A stretch of DNA of 64,000 bases from Magicicada septendecula (Eukaryota > Arthropoda > Insecta > Hemiptera > Cicadidae): NCBI GenBank assembly GCA_034769895.1, contig CM068367.1, positions 707,452,885 through 707,516,884 of the forward strand. The letters are read 5' to 3'. Below the pieces are notes generated by a model that saw only the letters and a program-made list of their open reading frames with translations, did not search any database and was not told the DNA's origin. Shown here one piece after another: positions 1-9,442 of the stretch (the first letter of the stretch is position 1; every line of letters begins with the position of its first letter). A program made the translations under genes and the position numbers.

Positions 1-1952
1 ATGTAATAGTATAAGAAATAATGGTGACATAAGCAAATACAAATGCTTGGACATGTATGGCTTGTACGCCATGAATGCATTTTGCTTAAACCACAAATAT
101 GTTAATATTATGTGTTAAATAATGAGAGATATGGACTCTAAACGTTTAATTATAAGCATTATGTTATAATAACACCAAAATATAGTGGAAAAAACTTATT
201 TTTATTAAGAGCCACTATATGTGTATTGTATAAAGTGAAGTGAGTTGTTAATGGACGGATTTATTACTTGTTTGGACTTAAATTAAAGACACAAGTATCC
301 GCAAAACAATGCGACTATTCAAATGACGATCGGACGATTAATAAGAAACTTATGAATATTATAAGATTTTCTGTCATTTCCGAATGGGAATGAACGCGTA
401 ATAGCTGAGTCTCGAACCCAAAGCATAGACGCTAAAAATTAAAATTTGAATATAACCAAGGCATTTGGGGTAGAGAGTACAGACTTCTAAACCAATAGGA
501 TGATCTGATTTTACCAGACGCGAGAAGGAGCTTCGATGAGAAGAATTAATTGTTTTTCAGCCACCGATGCGAGCGGAGCCCGCGACAGTCATCAAGAAAA
601 CATTTTGAAATGTGCACGTCAGATAGTAAACAATTATAACTAACCTCAACTGAAGACTAATTTTTTTTTATCGTGTGACAGTGCTACGAATAATAAAGTG
701 AATTATTAAAACATTGCCAGTGTATAATAAAGGCAATGTTAAGTGAAATATGCAGGGAGTACTATCAGTTAATGAATTTTAAAATAAAAATGAAAATAGA
801 ATTTTCGTCAGTTGACGAATATTATAGCGGACTACGTTAGCCAAGCACACACTATGCATGGTTAATCTAGTGAACGATGATATATTATCAGGCACAATGA
901 ATAAAAGTTCTCGTTTAATTTAATAATGGTATTTAATTAAAATATTTTGATATTTGTGTAAGAAAAAATAATAACAGAAGTCGAAGTAATGATAAATACC
1001 GCTAACAACACTTGTAAAATATAGTCGCTTACTTGACTACAATCCCAGTTGTACTTGATAAATAATGATTTTACATACGAGAACAATCGCTGCCGTTAAT
1101 TATCCATCTTATTACGATAAATAATGTTTTTGAAAATAGTATTAAGATTTCAATAATGTTAAATAACTTATTTTGTTAACTTACTCTCATCTATAGGTAA
1201 ACTAACCTATAACCAACAAATATTTCTTTGCCAACAGAGAGTTAAACATTCATTAACAATACTTTTTTGAATAGACTCAATAAGAAGAATTTTTCTATTC
1301 TTTATCAAATCCAGTTCATAATAATAATTCAACCAGTAATATTGTTTTAATAGTGTAACGTTTATAACACATGTTACACAGCTTTGAATAACTAACTGCA
1401 GCACACCTGCTGTATGACAATACGGTAATTTTAATATCATATTGAGGTTAACTATTTTTAATTTTTTATCTTTTGCTCATTCTATATGAATAAATATTAT
1501 TCTTAACAAGCATCTTTGTATCTTGCATCATGTAAATTCAAAGAATCCATGAAAATTTGGTACCTATAATAACCAAAGTTAACATAACAAGAATTACCAT
1601 AATATTGTATATTGTACCAGTGTTACCAGCCCTAAGCTGAAGAATTTTCAGAAAATAATTAACTTTGTTGTTTTTAAAGATTTATTCATTGTTTTAAAAA
1701 AGGATTTCATTTAATTTAACTAATGTTAATAAACGCCTAAATATCTTACCAGTGAACAGAGAGTATTTATTTCTTTTAAATAGGCACAAATAACTTGCAT
1801 TTTAGAAGCAATTGTTTCTCAAGGTGGCGGCAATATTCCAGCGGCCAGTATTTGAATATTTAATCCACGGTTAAGTATCATTATCATTTTATGTACTGTG
1901 TATATGTTAATATCAAGGTGAAGTATTTTGTGTGTTATTCATGTCTTTCCAG

Positions 1953-1997
1953 TGAGATAGAGCAACATATTAGGAAGATTGAAGACATTCACGGATG
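1953..1997 (+). other. Candidate 45-nt leader exon ending in ATG
   Basis: A pyrimidine-rich acceptor (gtctttccag) lies directly before 1953 and a consensus donor (G|GTAAGT) directly after 1997. The last three bases of the segment are ATG in a cacggATGg context. If spliced to the MetAP2 exon at 9211 (phase 0), this would supply a start codon. No conserved protein sequence supports it, so it may be chance or belong to another transcript. Confidence 0.2.
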
Positions 1998-2592
1998 GTA
2001 AGTGGGGAGGTAGATACATCAGGAGAACAGTTATTACAGTCCTTTTAAACATAAACATTATTTTAAACATAAACAGTACTATTTCAATTAATTATTAAAC
2101 AACAAAAAACAACACTAATCATTGATAATTATATTACGACGTGAGGATTGAAGAGTAATACTACTAAATCAATTACAAATTTGATTAAAGAAAAAAACAA
2201 CACTCTTCAACATACTATTCTACACACGCTATTTATATTATATTACAAAGTTTACTTAATAAACGTTAATTTGTTAAAATTAAAATTTACAGACCTATTA
2301 GTGTGAAATTAAAGTAAGATAATTTTGAAACTTTTGAGATTATCAAATAGTCGTGGTTTCTTAATTTATTAAAGAACATTGATGTAAACAGCTGTACCAA
2401 TTTTTTTTTAAAGATATCGATAATGCCTCTTTAGGTATAAAGTTTCCTTTAAAAAACACAAAATGGCAGCTAGATTGAGGGAAACGAGAGACGCTTTAGG
2501 ATATGTAGTTATAGGAACTTTTGTCTTTTATTGACACATAGAATTCGAATATGTATAGTGAGGACATCTTTAACATTGCATCTTGTGTAAAA

Positions 2593-2611
2593 ACACACAC
2601 ACACACACACA
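2593..2611. repeat. (AC)n microsatellite
   Basis: Short uninterrupted AC dinucleotide run just outside the 3' end of the Helitron. Confidence 0.9.
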
Positions 2612-2790
2612 GTATTATAGTAACATAATGTAAAATATGAAATATAAAAGTAATATTAGAAAATACAGTTTAAAACCAAATTAAAAGCTTTAATACGTGG
2701 ACTATTGCTACGTACACTAATTATTGTATTGTACTGTTGAACAAACAACAATTTGTAAAGTATAATATTTTGTTGTAGTATATTTATATA

Positions 2791-2818
2791 CTAGCAAAAT
2801 ACCCGTGCTTCGCTACGG
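2791..2818 (-). repeat. Helitron 3' terminus: hairpin plus CTAG
   Basis: On the - strand the end reads CCGT-A-GC-GAA-GC-ACGG, a short hairpin (CCGT/ACGG outer stem, GC/GC inner stem, GAA loop), then about ten bases, then terminal CTAG followed by T. Helitrons end in CTRR with a hairpin shortly upstream and insert between A and T, so this fits exactly. Confidence 0.85.
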
Positions 2819-3016
2819 AGTTTCACGTTGTACGTAACGAAAATCTTATTTAATTAATAAAGTAGGTTTCTTATAAATAAATAATTAAAACCTCTAATGT
2901 ATTTTATTTAAAATATACATTAAACATTTTTGTTATATGAAGTTGTGTTGAGTATGAAAACATTTCAGATTTTTCTTTATTTATGAACTTGTAATGAAGA
3001 ACTAATCATCGGATCA

Positions 3017-4759
3017 TTAAAGAACTTCTTTGTACACAAAGTTTTTAGTCTTTCCTTCTGGCTGAAGAATAACCAGACTGTCAGGAGTGCTAACTCTTGA
3101 ACAGGCAACGTACAACTGGCCATGAGAGAAACAGTCTTCCCTCAGATCTACGCCAGCCATTTTCAAAGACTGTCCTTGAGCTTTGTTGATTGTCATTGCA
3201 AAACAGACTTTGATGGGAAATTGTAGTCTTTTAAACTGAAAATGGTAGTCTGACGGGATCAAAGGAATGCGAGGTATGATAACTGTTTCTCCAGAACCAC
3301 AGCCAGTGAATATAGTTGCCTCAACAACGTTCTTATGTAAAGATTTTACCTGCAGTCTGGTACCGTTGCAAAGTTTCGGTGGTATTAAGTTCCACAGCAG
3401 CATAATGGGAGCCCCAACTTTTAGGTGAAGGTTATGTGGGGGTATTCCTGGAGGGTTGAGCGTGTGGAGGAACTCTACTGGATAATGCACAGCGTCTTCT
3501 ACCTCTACTACGGAATCTACCGACTGATATTTTATAACATCGGCTGGAAGTTTTTCTAACAATAAGTTGTTAATGATTGCTGCTGTCTCATTTCTTGGGG
3601 TTAGAATAGCTCTTTCTTTGAGCCAAGATGAGTCACTTATATTCATTAAGTCTGGGTATATTTTAACTGTCAAAGTCTTAAGGTCTTTTACAACTTCACA
3701 TAGGTTGTTTGGAATGTTAACTTTTCCATCTTCCTCTTTTAACTTTCCATCGCCAATCTGTAACAGTAAGCTTGAAAACTCTTCCGCTTTAAAATCACCT
3801 TTAAGATGCACCCGCATGTTTACTCTTAAGGAACGAACTTGAACTTTGGGCCAGAGGTAAGACGATTTCAGGCAGGCTTTAACTTCATCTGCTCGTGTTC
3901 CCCGAGGCACAACAGGTAAAGTCTGTCTAAAGTCTCCGGCCAGTAGTACTGTTATTCCACCCATCAGGTTTTTACTGCTACGGATGTCCTGTAAAGTTCT
4001 GTCTAGGGCTTCTATCCCTTGTTTGTGAGCCATGGTGCATTCATCCCAAACTATCAACTTGCACTCTTTCAAGACCTTGGCTGTGTCACTTTGTTTTGAA
4101 ATGTTGCAGAGTGGAGTCTGGGAAATGTTTAAATTCAGAGGCAGTTTAAAGGCAGAGTGAGCTGTTTTACCTCCATCCAGCAACGTAGCTGCTATACCTG
4201 AAGAAGCCACAGAGATGGCAATCTTTCTGTCTTTCCTAACGCTGGCAAGAAGTAGGTTTAGTAGGAACGTTTTTCCAGTGCCACCAGGTGCGTCGAGAAA
4301 AAACAGCTGACCGAGTCCATCATTAATGTTGGCTATGAGCTCATTGTAAGCATTCTTCTGATCCGCATTAAGTTTAGGAAAGTTCTCAGCAACCATATCA
4401 GAAAGCTGAACTGTATTGTAGGAGAACTCTTTCAGGTACTCGCGATTCACTGTAATAATGTTTGTGTATTGAGTTGGTGGAGGTAAACCAAAGTCTTGGA
4501 TTGATTGGTTTGACATAGAAAAGATCATATTTTCAAGACATAGTAAGCATTTATTATAAACTGTGTCCTTGCAAAGTTCAATCTCTAAACCATGACTTTC
4601 AATCTCAATCTGCCTTCTTATGTCCTCTGATAGACTTTGTGTTTTTCCCAAAGTGCTAAGGGATCTGGAACTTGGCAAAACACCAATATTATAGCAAACA
4701 GCTCTCGGATTTTGTGAGGCGAATCTGAAATGGAAGTTTCTTGCAGGGTTAGGTCCCAT
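3017..4759 (-). pseudogene. Helitron Pif1-like DNA helicase domain
   Basis: A 580-codon open frame carries the SF1 helicase motifs in order: Walker A APGGTGKT (residues about 157-164), Walker B-like WDEC (about 238-241), the AGDFRQTLPV motif, NMRV, then NGTRLQV and near the C-terminus the motif TINKAQGQS and YVACSRV. It would unwind DNA 5' to 3' during rolling-circle transposition. The first roughly 40 residues of this frame are not the natural sequence: the true upstream protein continues in another frame (4618-4809), so a frameshift lies near 4640. The C-terminal end at 3017 looks natural, about 220 bp before the element terminus. The domain is complete, but it is cut off from the Rep part. 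Confidence 0.9.
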
Positions 4760-5024
4760 TGCATGTCGTCTTTCAACAACCCTAATGCTCTACAGGCAGA
4801 CTGGTACATAGGATGAACTATACCAGATACCTTTTTAAGATCATTGAAACACGTTGGTCCTCGAATCTCGTGTAGCAGGAGACGCAGTTAGAAACACTCG
4901 ACATTGTTAGGATGTACAGTATATACCCTCCCAAGTACATGATCTTTTTTTACTCCTGGATGTCCTGGAACGCCTTTTCCGTGCTTTCTTCTGCAAAACT
5001 GATTATTTTTCCAGACAGTATGTT
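4618..5024 (-). pseudogene. Rep-helicase linker of the Helitron, frameshifted
   Basis: This joins the Rep and helicase blocks in a third frame. Typical Helitron text such as GHPGVKKDH, LGRVYTVHP and HEIRGPTCFNDL, then ACRALGLL and KIRELFAIIL, is readable from about 5024 down to 4640. It is interrupted by an in-frame TAA near 4889, where the family usually has Tyr (CFYLRLLL-like context), and bounded by single-base frameshifts near 5024 and 4640. These breaks are seen directly; the assignment follows known Helitron proteins. Confidence 0.75.
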
Positions 5025-6262
5025 GGGACTTCACAGTAAAGAAGGCCTCTGGCAAAGGAATCGGTTTTGCAGAGTTCGAAAAATGCTGTTAATGTGGTTT
5101 TTGGTGGATGTTGGATTTTGTCCAGAAGATTGTCGGAAGTGAAAAATACCCTCTGGCCGTTCTCAAGGTGGACTGCTAACTGCACTACTGGTGGGAACCT
5201 TTTATGAATAGGAAAACAGAAAATACGCCAAGCCGCTTCGGATGTGCTGATGTAGCGACCTGATTCGTACTTAGAAACTTCATCCCACTCATTCTCCAAC
5301 CTAAACGCTGCCTGATCACTGCCTTTGTTCACATATTTACAAATATACTTTATCGACTTGACGGAGTTGCACAGTTCAACATTTATGTGGGCTAAGAAAG
5401 AGCGGGAAAGAACAGGATTGTACGGTACCACCCATTGGTTGTCTAGATCAACTCCTTTAATGTTGACCGAGAAACCACCATCGGCAGGAGACCGTCAGCG
5501 ATACTGGGGGTAACCGTCATCCGCAGTTTGAGTATGTGTTGCTAAAGGCCGCGGATATCTCTTGGTGCATTGGCCGTTTACCATGCAGGGCGAGTTTCTG
5601 TTAACATTTCCACAAGGGCCATGAATCATTGTGGACTTAACAATGTCATGAAGGGCAGGATCGACTTCAGGATCAGGGATCTCTGCACTTATCACACTGT
5701 CGATTTGATGGGGCATGATCGTATCCTGCAACCAGAGCAGTATGTGCACGTGTGGTAAACCTCTTTTTTGCCATTCCACAGTTAACATGTAACACCTTGT
5801 TGGACCGAAAACATTGCCTTTTGTCAAGACATGCATCATTTTCTTTACTTTGAGGTGAAATATTCTGGCAATAATATCGTGTCTGTCTTGAGGCCTTTGT
5901 CGTGCACTTAATGCTTCTTGTATTTCGGTCCATTTAGGGTTACATGTAAATGTGATGAACAGATCAGGACGGCCGTACTTGCATACATATGTCATGGCGT
6001 CCTGAGTCCGCTCGTGCATGTAACGGGGTCCACCTGTAAAGCTGGAAGGTAAAACAACCATTTTGCCTATATTATTGGCTTGCCCATCATTTTTGCACAT
6101 GGAGTCCTGCAGATGCACATAGTTTTCGGTCCGCAGCTTACTCTGATGGTTCCTTACGAAGTTGAGTCTTTCTGTCTCAATTTTGGCGTACATGTCAACT
6201 AAAAATTGATTCAGGAGACTGCGATAAAGTAACAAATAATTTTGCTGGCCATCTCTCTCCAT
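5003..6262 (-). pseudogene. Helitron rolling-circle Rep nuclease domain
   Basis: The frame 6262-5003 is continuous except for one TGA (5495-5497), where CGA (Arg) is likely ancestral. The upstream part carries FITFTCNPKW and the two-histidine motif GLPHVHILLW (His about 171 and 173 of its ORF), which binds the catalytic metal. The downstream part carries YICKYVNKG, whose two tyrosines (codons near 5347 and 5335) are the HUH nuclease Tyr pair that cleaves and joins DNA strands. All key catalytic residues are therefore still present although the gene is broken. The end at 5003 is a frameshift product. Confidence 0.9.
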
Positions 6263-6299
6263 TATGCGGAATGAGTAAAATTCTGAAGCTGAAACAGTT

Positions 6300-6742
6300 T
6301 TTTTAGAGGGGCTTTAGTGTTTGGGTTGCACTGTGGAATGGCAATGGAGTAACCATCTTCCCCACGACAGAACATAAGTGGATACTGCAAAGCGTCATTG
6401 ATGAGTTTCACTTATGCGCTGTAACTTAGAGTCTCTGCTGTGGAGAATGATGTCCCTCTTTGCAAACTCCTGGCCTACGATCACTAAAGCCACCTCGTTT
6501 GTTGTGGGTGCATTGAACTGACCCCTATGTCCGTCTACGGGCTTTCTGTCTGCATGGATTACTACTTTGAACTCCTGGCCTTCTGGAACACTTTCCAATG
6601 CTGTTTTGAAATCGTTTATGTAAGAATTGTGATTGTGAAGCACTTTTTGAAGTTTGGCAACTAACCAAGGCTTTACGTTTGGAAATGTTACATCTAGTGT
6701 TTGTCTCCTTTTCGTCGTCTCCAAGGAAATATATTTGTAAAA
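6300..6742 (-). pseudogene. Helitron Rep N-terminal region, broken
   Basis: Recognisable Helitron blocks appear in three frames: FLQIYFLGDDEKE (about 6740-6690), a 109-codon ORF with FPNVKPWL, the HADRKP and GQFNAPTTNEVA segments and DIILHSRD (6724-6395), then DALQYPLMFCRGEDGYS (about 6402-6300). Breaks are an in-frame TAA at about 6742, and frameshifts near 6685, 6403 and 6300. The role is inferred only from its position ahead of the Rep catalytic core. Confidence 0.75.
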
Positions 6743-6743
6743 A

Positions 6744-7290
6744 TTAGGGATTGTTTGGAGGTGAAGACAACAAACTCCCTATCCTGTGGTAGACTTGACC
6801 TTGTACTTTAAAAGTTGGTGTGAAGTTCCCTTCTTTTATTTCTTTGGCCCCGAAAGATGTCATTTGGAAACAACCATTATATTTTCTTATGTTTACCAAA
6901 AAGTGTTCAGACTCTGGATATTCACTTGTGAGTAGGCTGTGGAGAGGTTCTGGTAGTTCTTTAATGAGAGGAAGGTGGACTTTTCCGTTGCTACAACATA
7001 ACCCAGGACTTTCCTCTTTCCACTTTTTACCATTACACCATTTACACTGTATAAAATCACCAATAGATAAAATCTTGTCATTGTTGTAGTCAGTATTACA
7101 GTCATATTTAAAGCCCGACAAAGATTTTATCTTCCAGGGAATAAGTGACATCTTTTCATTGTATTTTCTCACCGCTTCTCTGTTTACTTGTGGATGTTTT
7201 TCTGTGTATTTGGAAACAGATGCTCGGTGTACTTCAGGATTTATTTTATTATAGTTTTTAACTGCTGTGATATGAAATTCAGGGTTTTTG
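6744..7290 (-). pseudogene. Helitron N-terminal block with 15-residue basic repeats
   Basis: The 142-codon ORF at 7172-6744 contains CKWCNGKKWKEE, CCSNGKVHLP and the well-conserved TFKVQGQVYHRIGSL block of animal Helitron proteins. Just upstream (7290-7172) the same frame continues as a tandem of about 15-residue units of the type [HN]RxAVxKYxxxxPEV. These continue into the OTU ORF (7241-8038) after a one-base frameshift near 7290. About five units are visible across the break. Cys pairs in this block may bind zinc (inference). Confidence 0.8.
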
Positions 7291-8038
7291 CGTTGTACTT
7301 TCTAACTGCCTTTCTATTTACTTCAGGATTATTCTCTGAATACTTTTTGACAGCTTCTCTGTGCCTTTTTCTTTTGCTGGAGTCACTGAACCTGACACGA
7401 CGTTTCCTTCCTCGTCGCTTCGTACAGGGAGGAGCTACTTCACTTTCATGAGAGTGGTCCTGGGTTTCTGGTTCTGTTACTTCGTCAGGCACTGGAGGAG
7501 GGCTGTGAGAAGCAGTTGTTGGTAACAGTACCTCTACCGGAAGTAATGTAGGTGGCGTCTGCATTAGGGACGATTGTTGGTCATAAGGTGTTGGCATTTC
7601 ATCTACTGGAATGATTGGCTCAAAGTGTGCCGACATCATAGGGCCTGAACATTTATTCTTATAACTGGCTTCCCTTTGTCGGGCCCCCCCAAATCTCATG
7701 ATCAACGTGCCATCTCGATATACTTGAATATCATATGGGTAAAGTTCACCAGCAGCCATGATTTCACTGCAAGTAGCGTATGTGGTGCGAAGAGACATAT
7801 GAGATTGGTATTGTGTCTTAGTTCTGTAATTTATGGTCCCACACGGCATCATAGTAAAGGGCTTGAACCGTCGCCAGTTGTTGGAAATGTGTTGCACGAC
7901 AGTGGCCCGCAAATGATTAGCTTGTGAGTCAGTATCGTACATGAGCCATGATAATGAGTAAAAGAAACATGATCCATCACCTGTCATGGGAACTATTCGA
8001 TGAGGCACCACTACACCATCGATGGATATGTGTTCCAT
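7241..8038 (-). CDS. Helitron OTU-like cysteine protease domain protein
   Basis: This 265-codon ORF begins at an ATG at 8038. The OTU signature GDGSCFFYSLS places the catalytic Cys at about residue 24, and SAHFEPI places the catalytic His at about residue 138. The segment between them (CSEIMAAGELYPYDIQVYRDG) is also typical of the domain. OTU proteases cleave ubiquitin linkages and are a known extra domain of animal Helitron proteins; the role in transposition is not settled. After the domain come a low-complexity Pro/Thr/Glu stretch and a highly basic RKRRVRFSDSSKRKRHR tail with the first repeat units. The true protein continued into the Rep ORF; the present stop follows a one-base frameshift near 7290. 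Confidence 0.85.
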   Translation of the reverse strand: MEHISIDGVVVPHRIVPMTGDGSCFFYSLSWLMYDTDSQANHLRATVVQHISNNWRRFKPFTMMPCGTINYRTKTQYQSHMSLRTTYATCSEIMAAGELYPYDIQVYRDGTLIMRFGGARQREASYKNKCSGPMMSAHFEPIIPVDEMPTPYDQQSSLMQTPPTLLPVEVLLPTTASHSPPPVPDEVTEPETQDHSHESEVAPPCTKRRGRKRRVRFSDSSKRKRHREAVKKYSENNPEVNRKAVRKYNAKTLNFISQQLKTIIK

Positions 8039-8043
8039 TGTAC

Positions 8044-8125
8044 CTTAAGAAAAAGAATAACCGAATAATTGCATATTTATGCAATGTTAATTGCATAATT
8101 AACAAGTAAAAATATTAACACTCAC
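8044..8125 (-). other. Putative 82-nt intron in the Helitron 5' leader
   Basis: On the - strand CCAAG|GTGAGTG (exon end at 8126) and TTTTTCTTAAG|G (next exon from 8043) are strong donor and acceptor sites flanking 82 nt. They lie just ahead of the OTU start codon at 8038. Splicing is inferred from the signals only. Confidence 0.45.
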
Positions 8126-8126
8126 C

Positions 8127-9210
8127 TTGGTATGAATATAACTGCTTTTAGAAAATAAAATAGACAGTCATTGAGGACTGCCGACAGAAGTGAAAACTTA
8201 AAACTATGAAATAACAGTGGTTTTTTTGGATATTCAAATTAATTGTAGTATCAAAAATTAAAATTTTTTGTAAATTAAAATCTGTAACATCAGTCTGGTT
8301 TTCACATCTATCGGCACTCCGAGCAACAATTATATACATTTTATGCTAGTAAGATAACTCCTAAGCCACTATGAAATACTCATTGCATGATGTATGGCAG
8401 AGGTCAAATATCAAAAATAAAAAATAAATAATAACAAATTTTTAAACAGAAATATTGATACGAATATTGGAAATATTTGAAAATACATGCTTTGTTTATG
8501 TTATTCATTTTTCTATATAAAAATATTAACATATTTAGTACTCACTTTTGTACTCCACAGTGATCCTACATTTGAACATTTAAAATAATGCTTGTTTACA
8601 GCAAGAGCCATATTCATCAGATCTGTCCCAACGCAATCTTTCCTCCTTCCAATAGTGATAATTTCCACAAAACGACAATGTTTCGCGACTCTTGGAGACA
8701 TAAAACAAAAATCGCTAAGCAAACTCAAGGATGTACCAAAAAGTGCATGGTTGAAATATGTTGAAGGCTGCAAAATGGCTGGCTTAATCATGTTGCATTT
8801 GACTGAGACTACTTTGAAGTGGGCAGTATAAGTGTTGATGAATGAAGGTATAATTTCGAAAATAAACAAGAACTATATGAACTTTTTCTTGATCAAACCT
8901 CATACATCGTTATGTCTCATGACTGCAAGCTTAATGGAGGTTATAATGTCACATATAACCATAACGTACATATTGAAATTTGTGAGTGTATAATGAAATT
9001 CAAGAATACTTACTGCTACAAAATGCATGAAAGTAGTAAAACATTACTTTTTAATATTTATTTCTAGCTACTTAAGATACAGAATGTTGAAGTTACTTTG
9101 TCACTACCTTTAAAGATGTAATGCAGAAGTGTTGTTTATATTTGTAGTAAAAATAGTTCATGTTTTGTTATAAGTGCACAATATTTTTTTAAGTTGGATT
9201 TGATTTGTAG
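8127..9210. other. AT-rich DNA, possible 5' part of Helitron
   Basis: No recognised protein. A 118-codon - strand frame (8869-8513) ends with a donor-like AAAA|GTGAGT at about 8551, so it could contain an upstream Helitron leader exon. Its sequence matches nothing I recognise. The Helitron 5' end must lie here or nearby. Confidence 0.4.
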
Positions 9211-9442
9211 ATAATATTATTTGAATTGTATTGTGAAGGAGCTGGTGGTGCTTCTGCTGATGTACCAAGTGAAGGAGGAGATGGTGAATACCTAAGTAAT
9301 GCTGTAGAAGCAGTTGAAATTAATGGTACTACAGGGGAAAATGAAGACACACAGAAGAAGAAGAGAAACCGAAAGAAAGGAAAAGGAGTGAAAAAGCAAA
9401 TGGATCCTCCTACTATTCCAGTTTCAGAACTGTTTCCAGATG
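9211..9442 (+). CDS. Metap2: MetAP2 exon with acidic/polylysine N-terminal region
   Basis: It encodes an acidic Gly/Glu stretch (GGASADVPSEGGDGEY), the basic block KKKRNRKKGKG and the family motif QMDPPTIPVSELFPDG. The polybasic block is the ribosome/eIF2-associated region of eukaryotic MetAP2. The 3' end is a donor at 9443, phase 1. The 5' end is uncertain: acceptor-like AG lies before 9211 (gatttgtag, phase 0) and before 9239 (gtgaag, phase 1). No in-frame ATG occurs before the QMDPP motif, so a start must come from an upstream exon. Confidence 0.88.

Larger units (their letters stand above)
1..2790. other. AT-rich non-coding DNA upstream of the Helitron
   Basis: No open frame with recognisable protein similarity is visible on either strand. 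The stretch holds a short AC run near 2600 and one candidate short exon near 1953-1997 (listed separately). The more GC-balanced patch around 400-620 could be a promoter or 5' exon, but nothing in it proves this. Confidence 0.5.
2791..8126 (-). mobile_element. Decayed autonomous Helitron with OTU domain
   Basis: Read on the - strand the order is: OTU-type cysteine protease ORF, 15-residue basic repeats, N-terminal conserved block, rolling-circle Rep domain with HVH and YxxKYxxKG motifs, then a Pif1-like helicase. This is the usual order of animal Helitron proteins. The 3' end is visible at 2791-2794 as CTAG preceded by a small hairpin and followed by T on the - strand, as expected for insertion between A and T. 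The 5' terminus (TC) was not found, so the upper boundary is a minimum. At least eight frameshifts or nonsense codons interrupt the coding region, so this copy is inactive. Confidence 0.9.

Noticed and set aside
3567..3842. + strand ORFs inside the Helitron (also 4912-5142, 5570-5758, 6820-7089, 7676-7927)
   Set aside because: Antisense shadows of the recognised Rep/helicase/OTU coding sequence.
2791..8126. Reading the Helitron Pif1-like helicase as a host PIF1 gene
   Set aside because: It is adjacent to Rep and OTU blocks with Helitron termini and is broken by several frameshifts.
8513..8869. 118-codon - strand ORF upstream of the Helitron OTU gene
   Set aside because: No recognised domain; only a donor-like site at its end hints at an exon, so it is mentioned only as a possibility.
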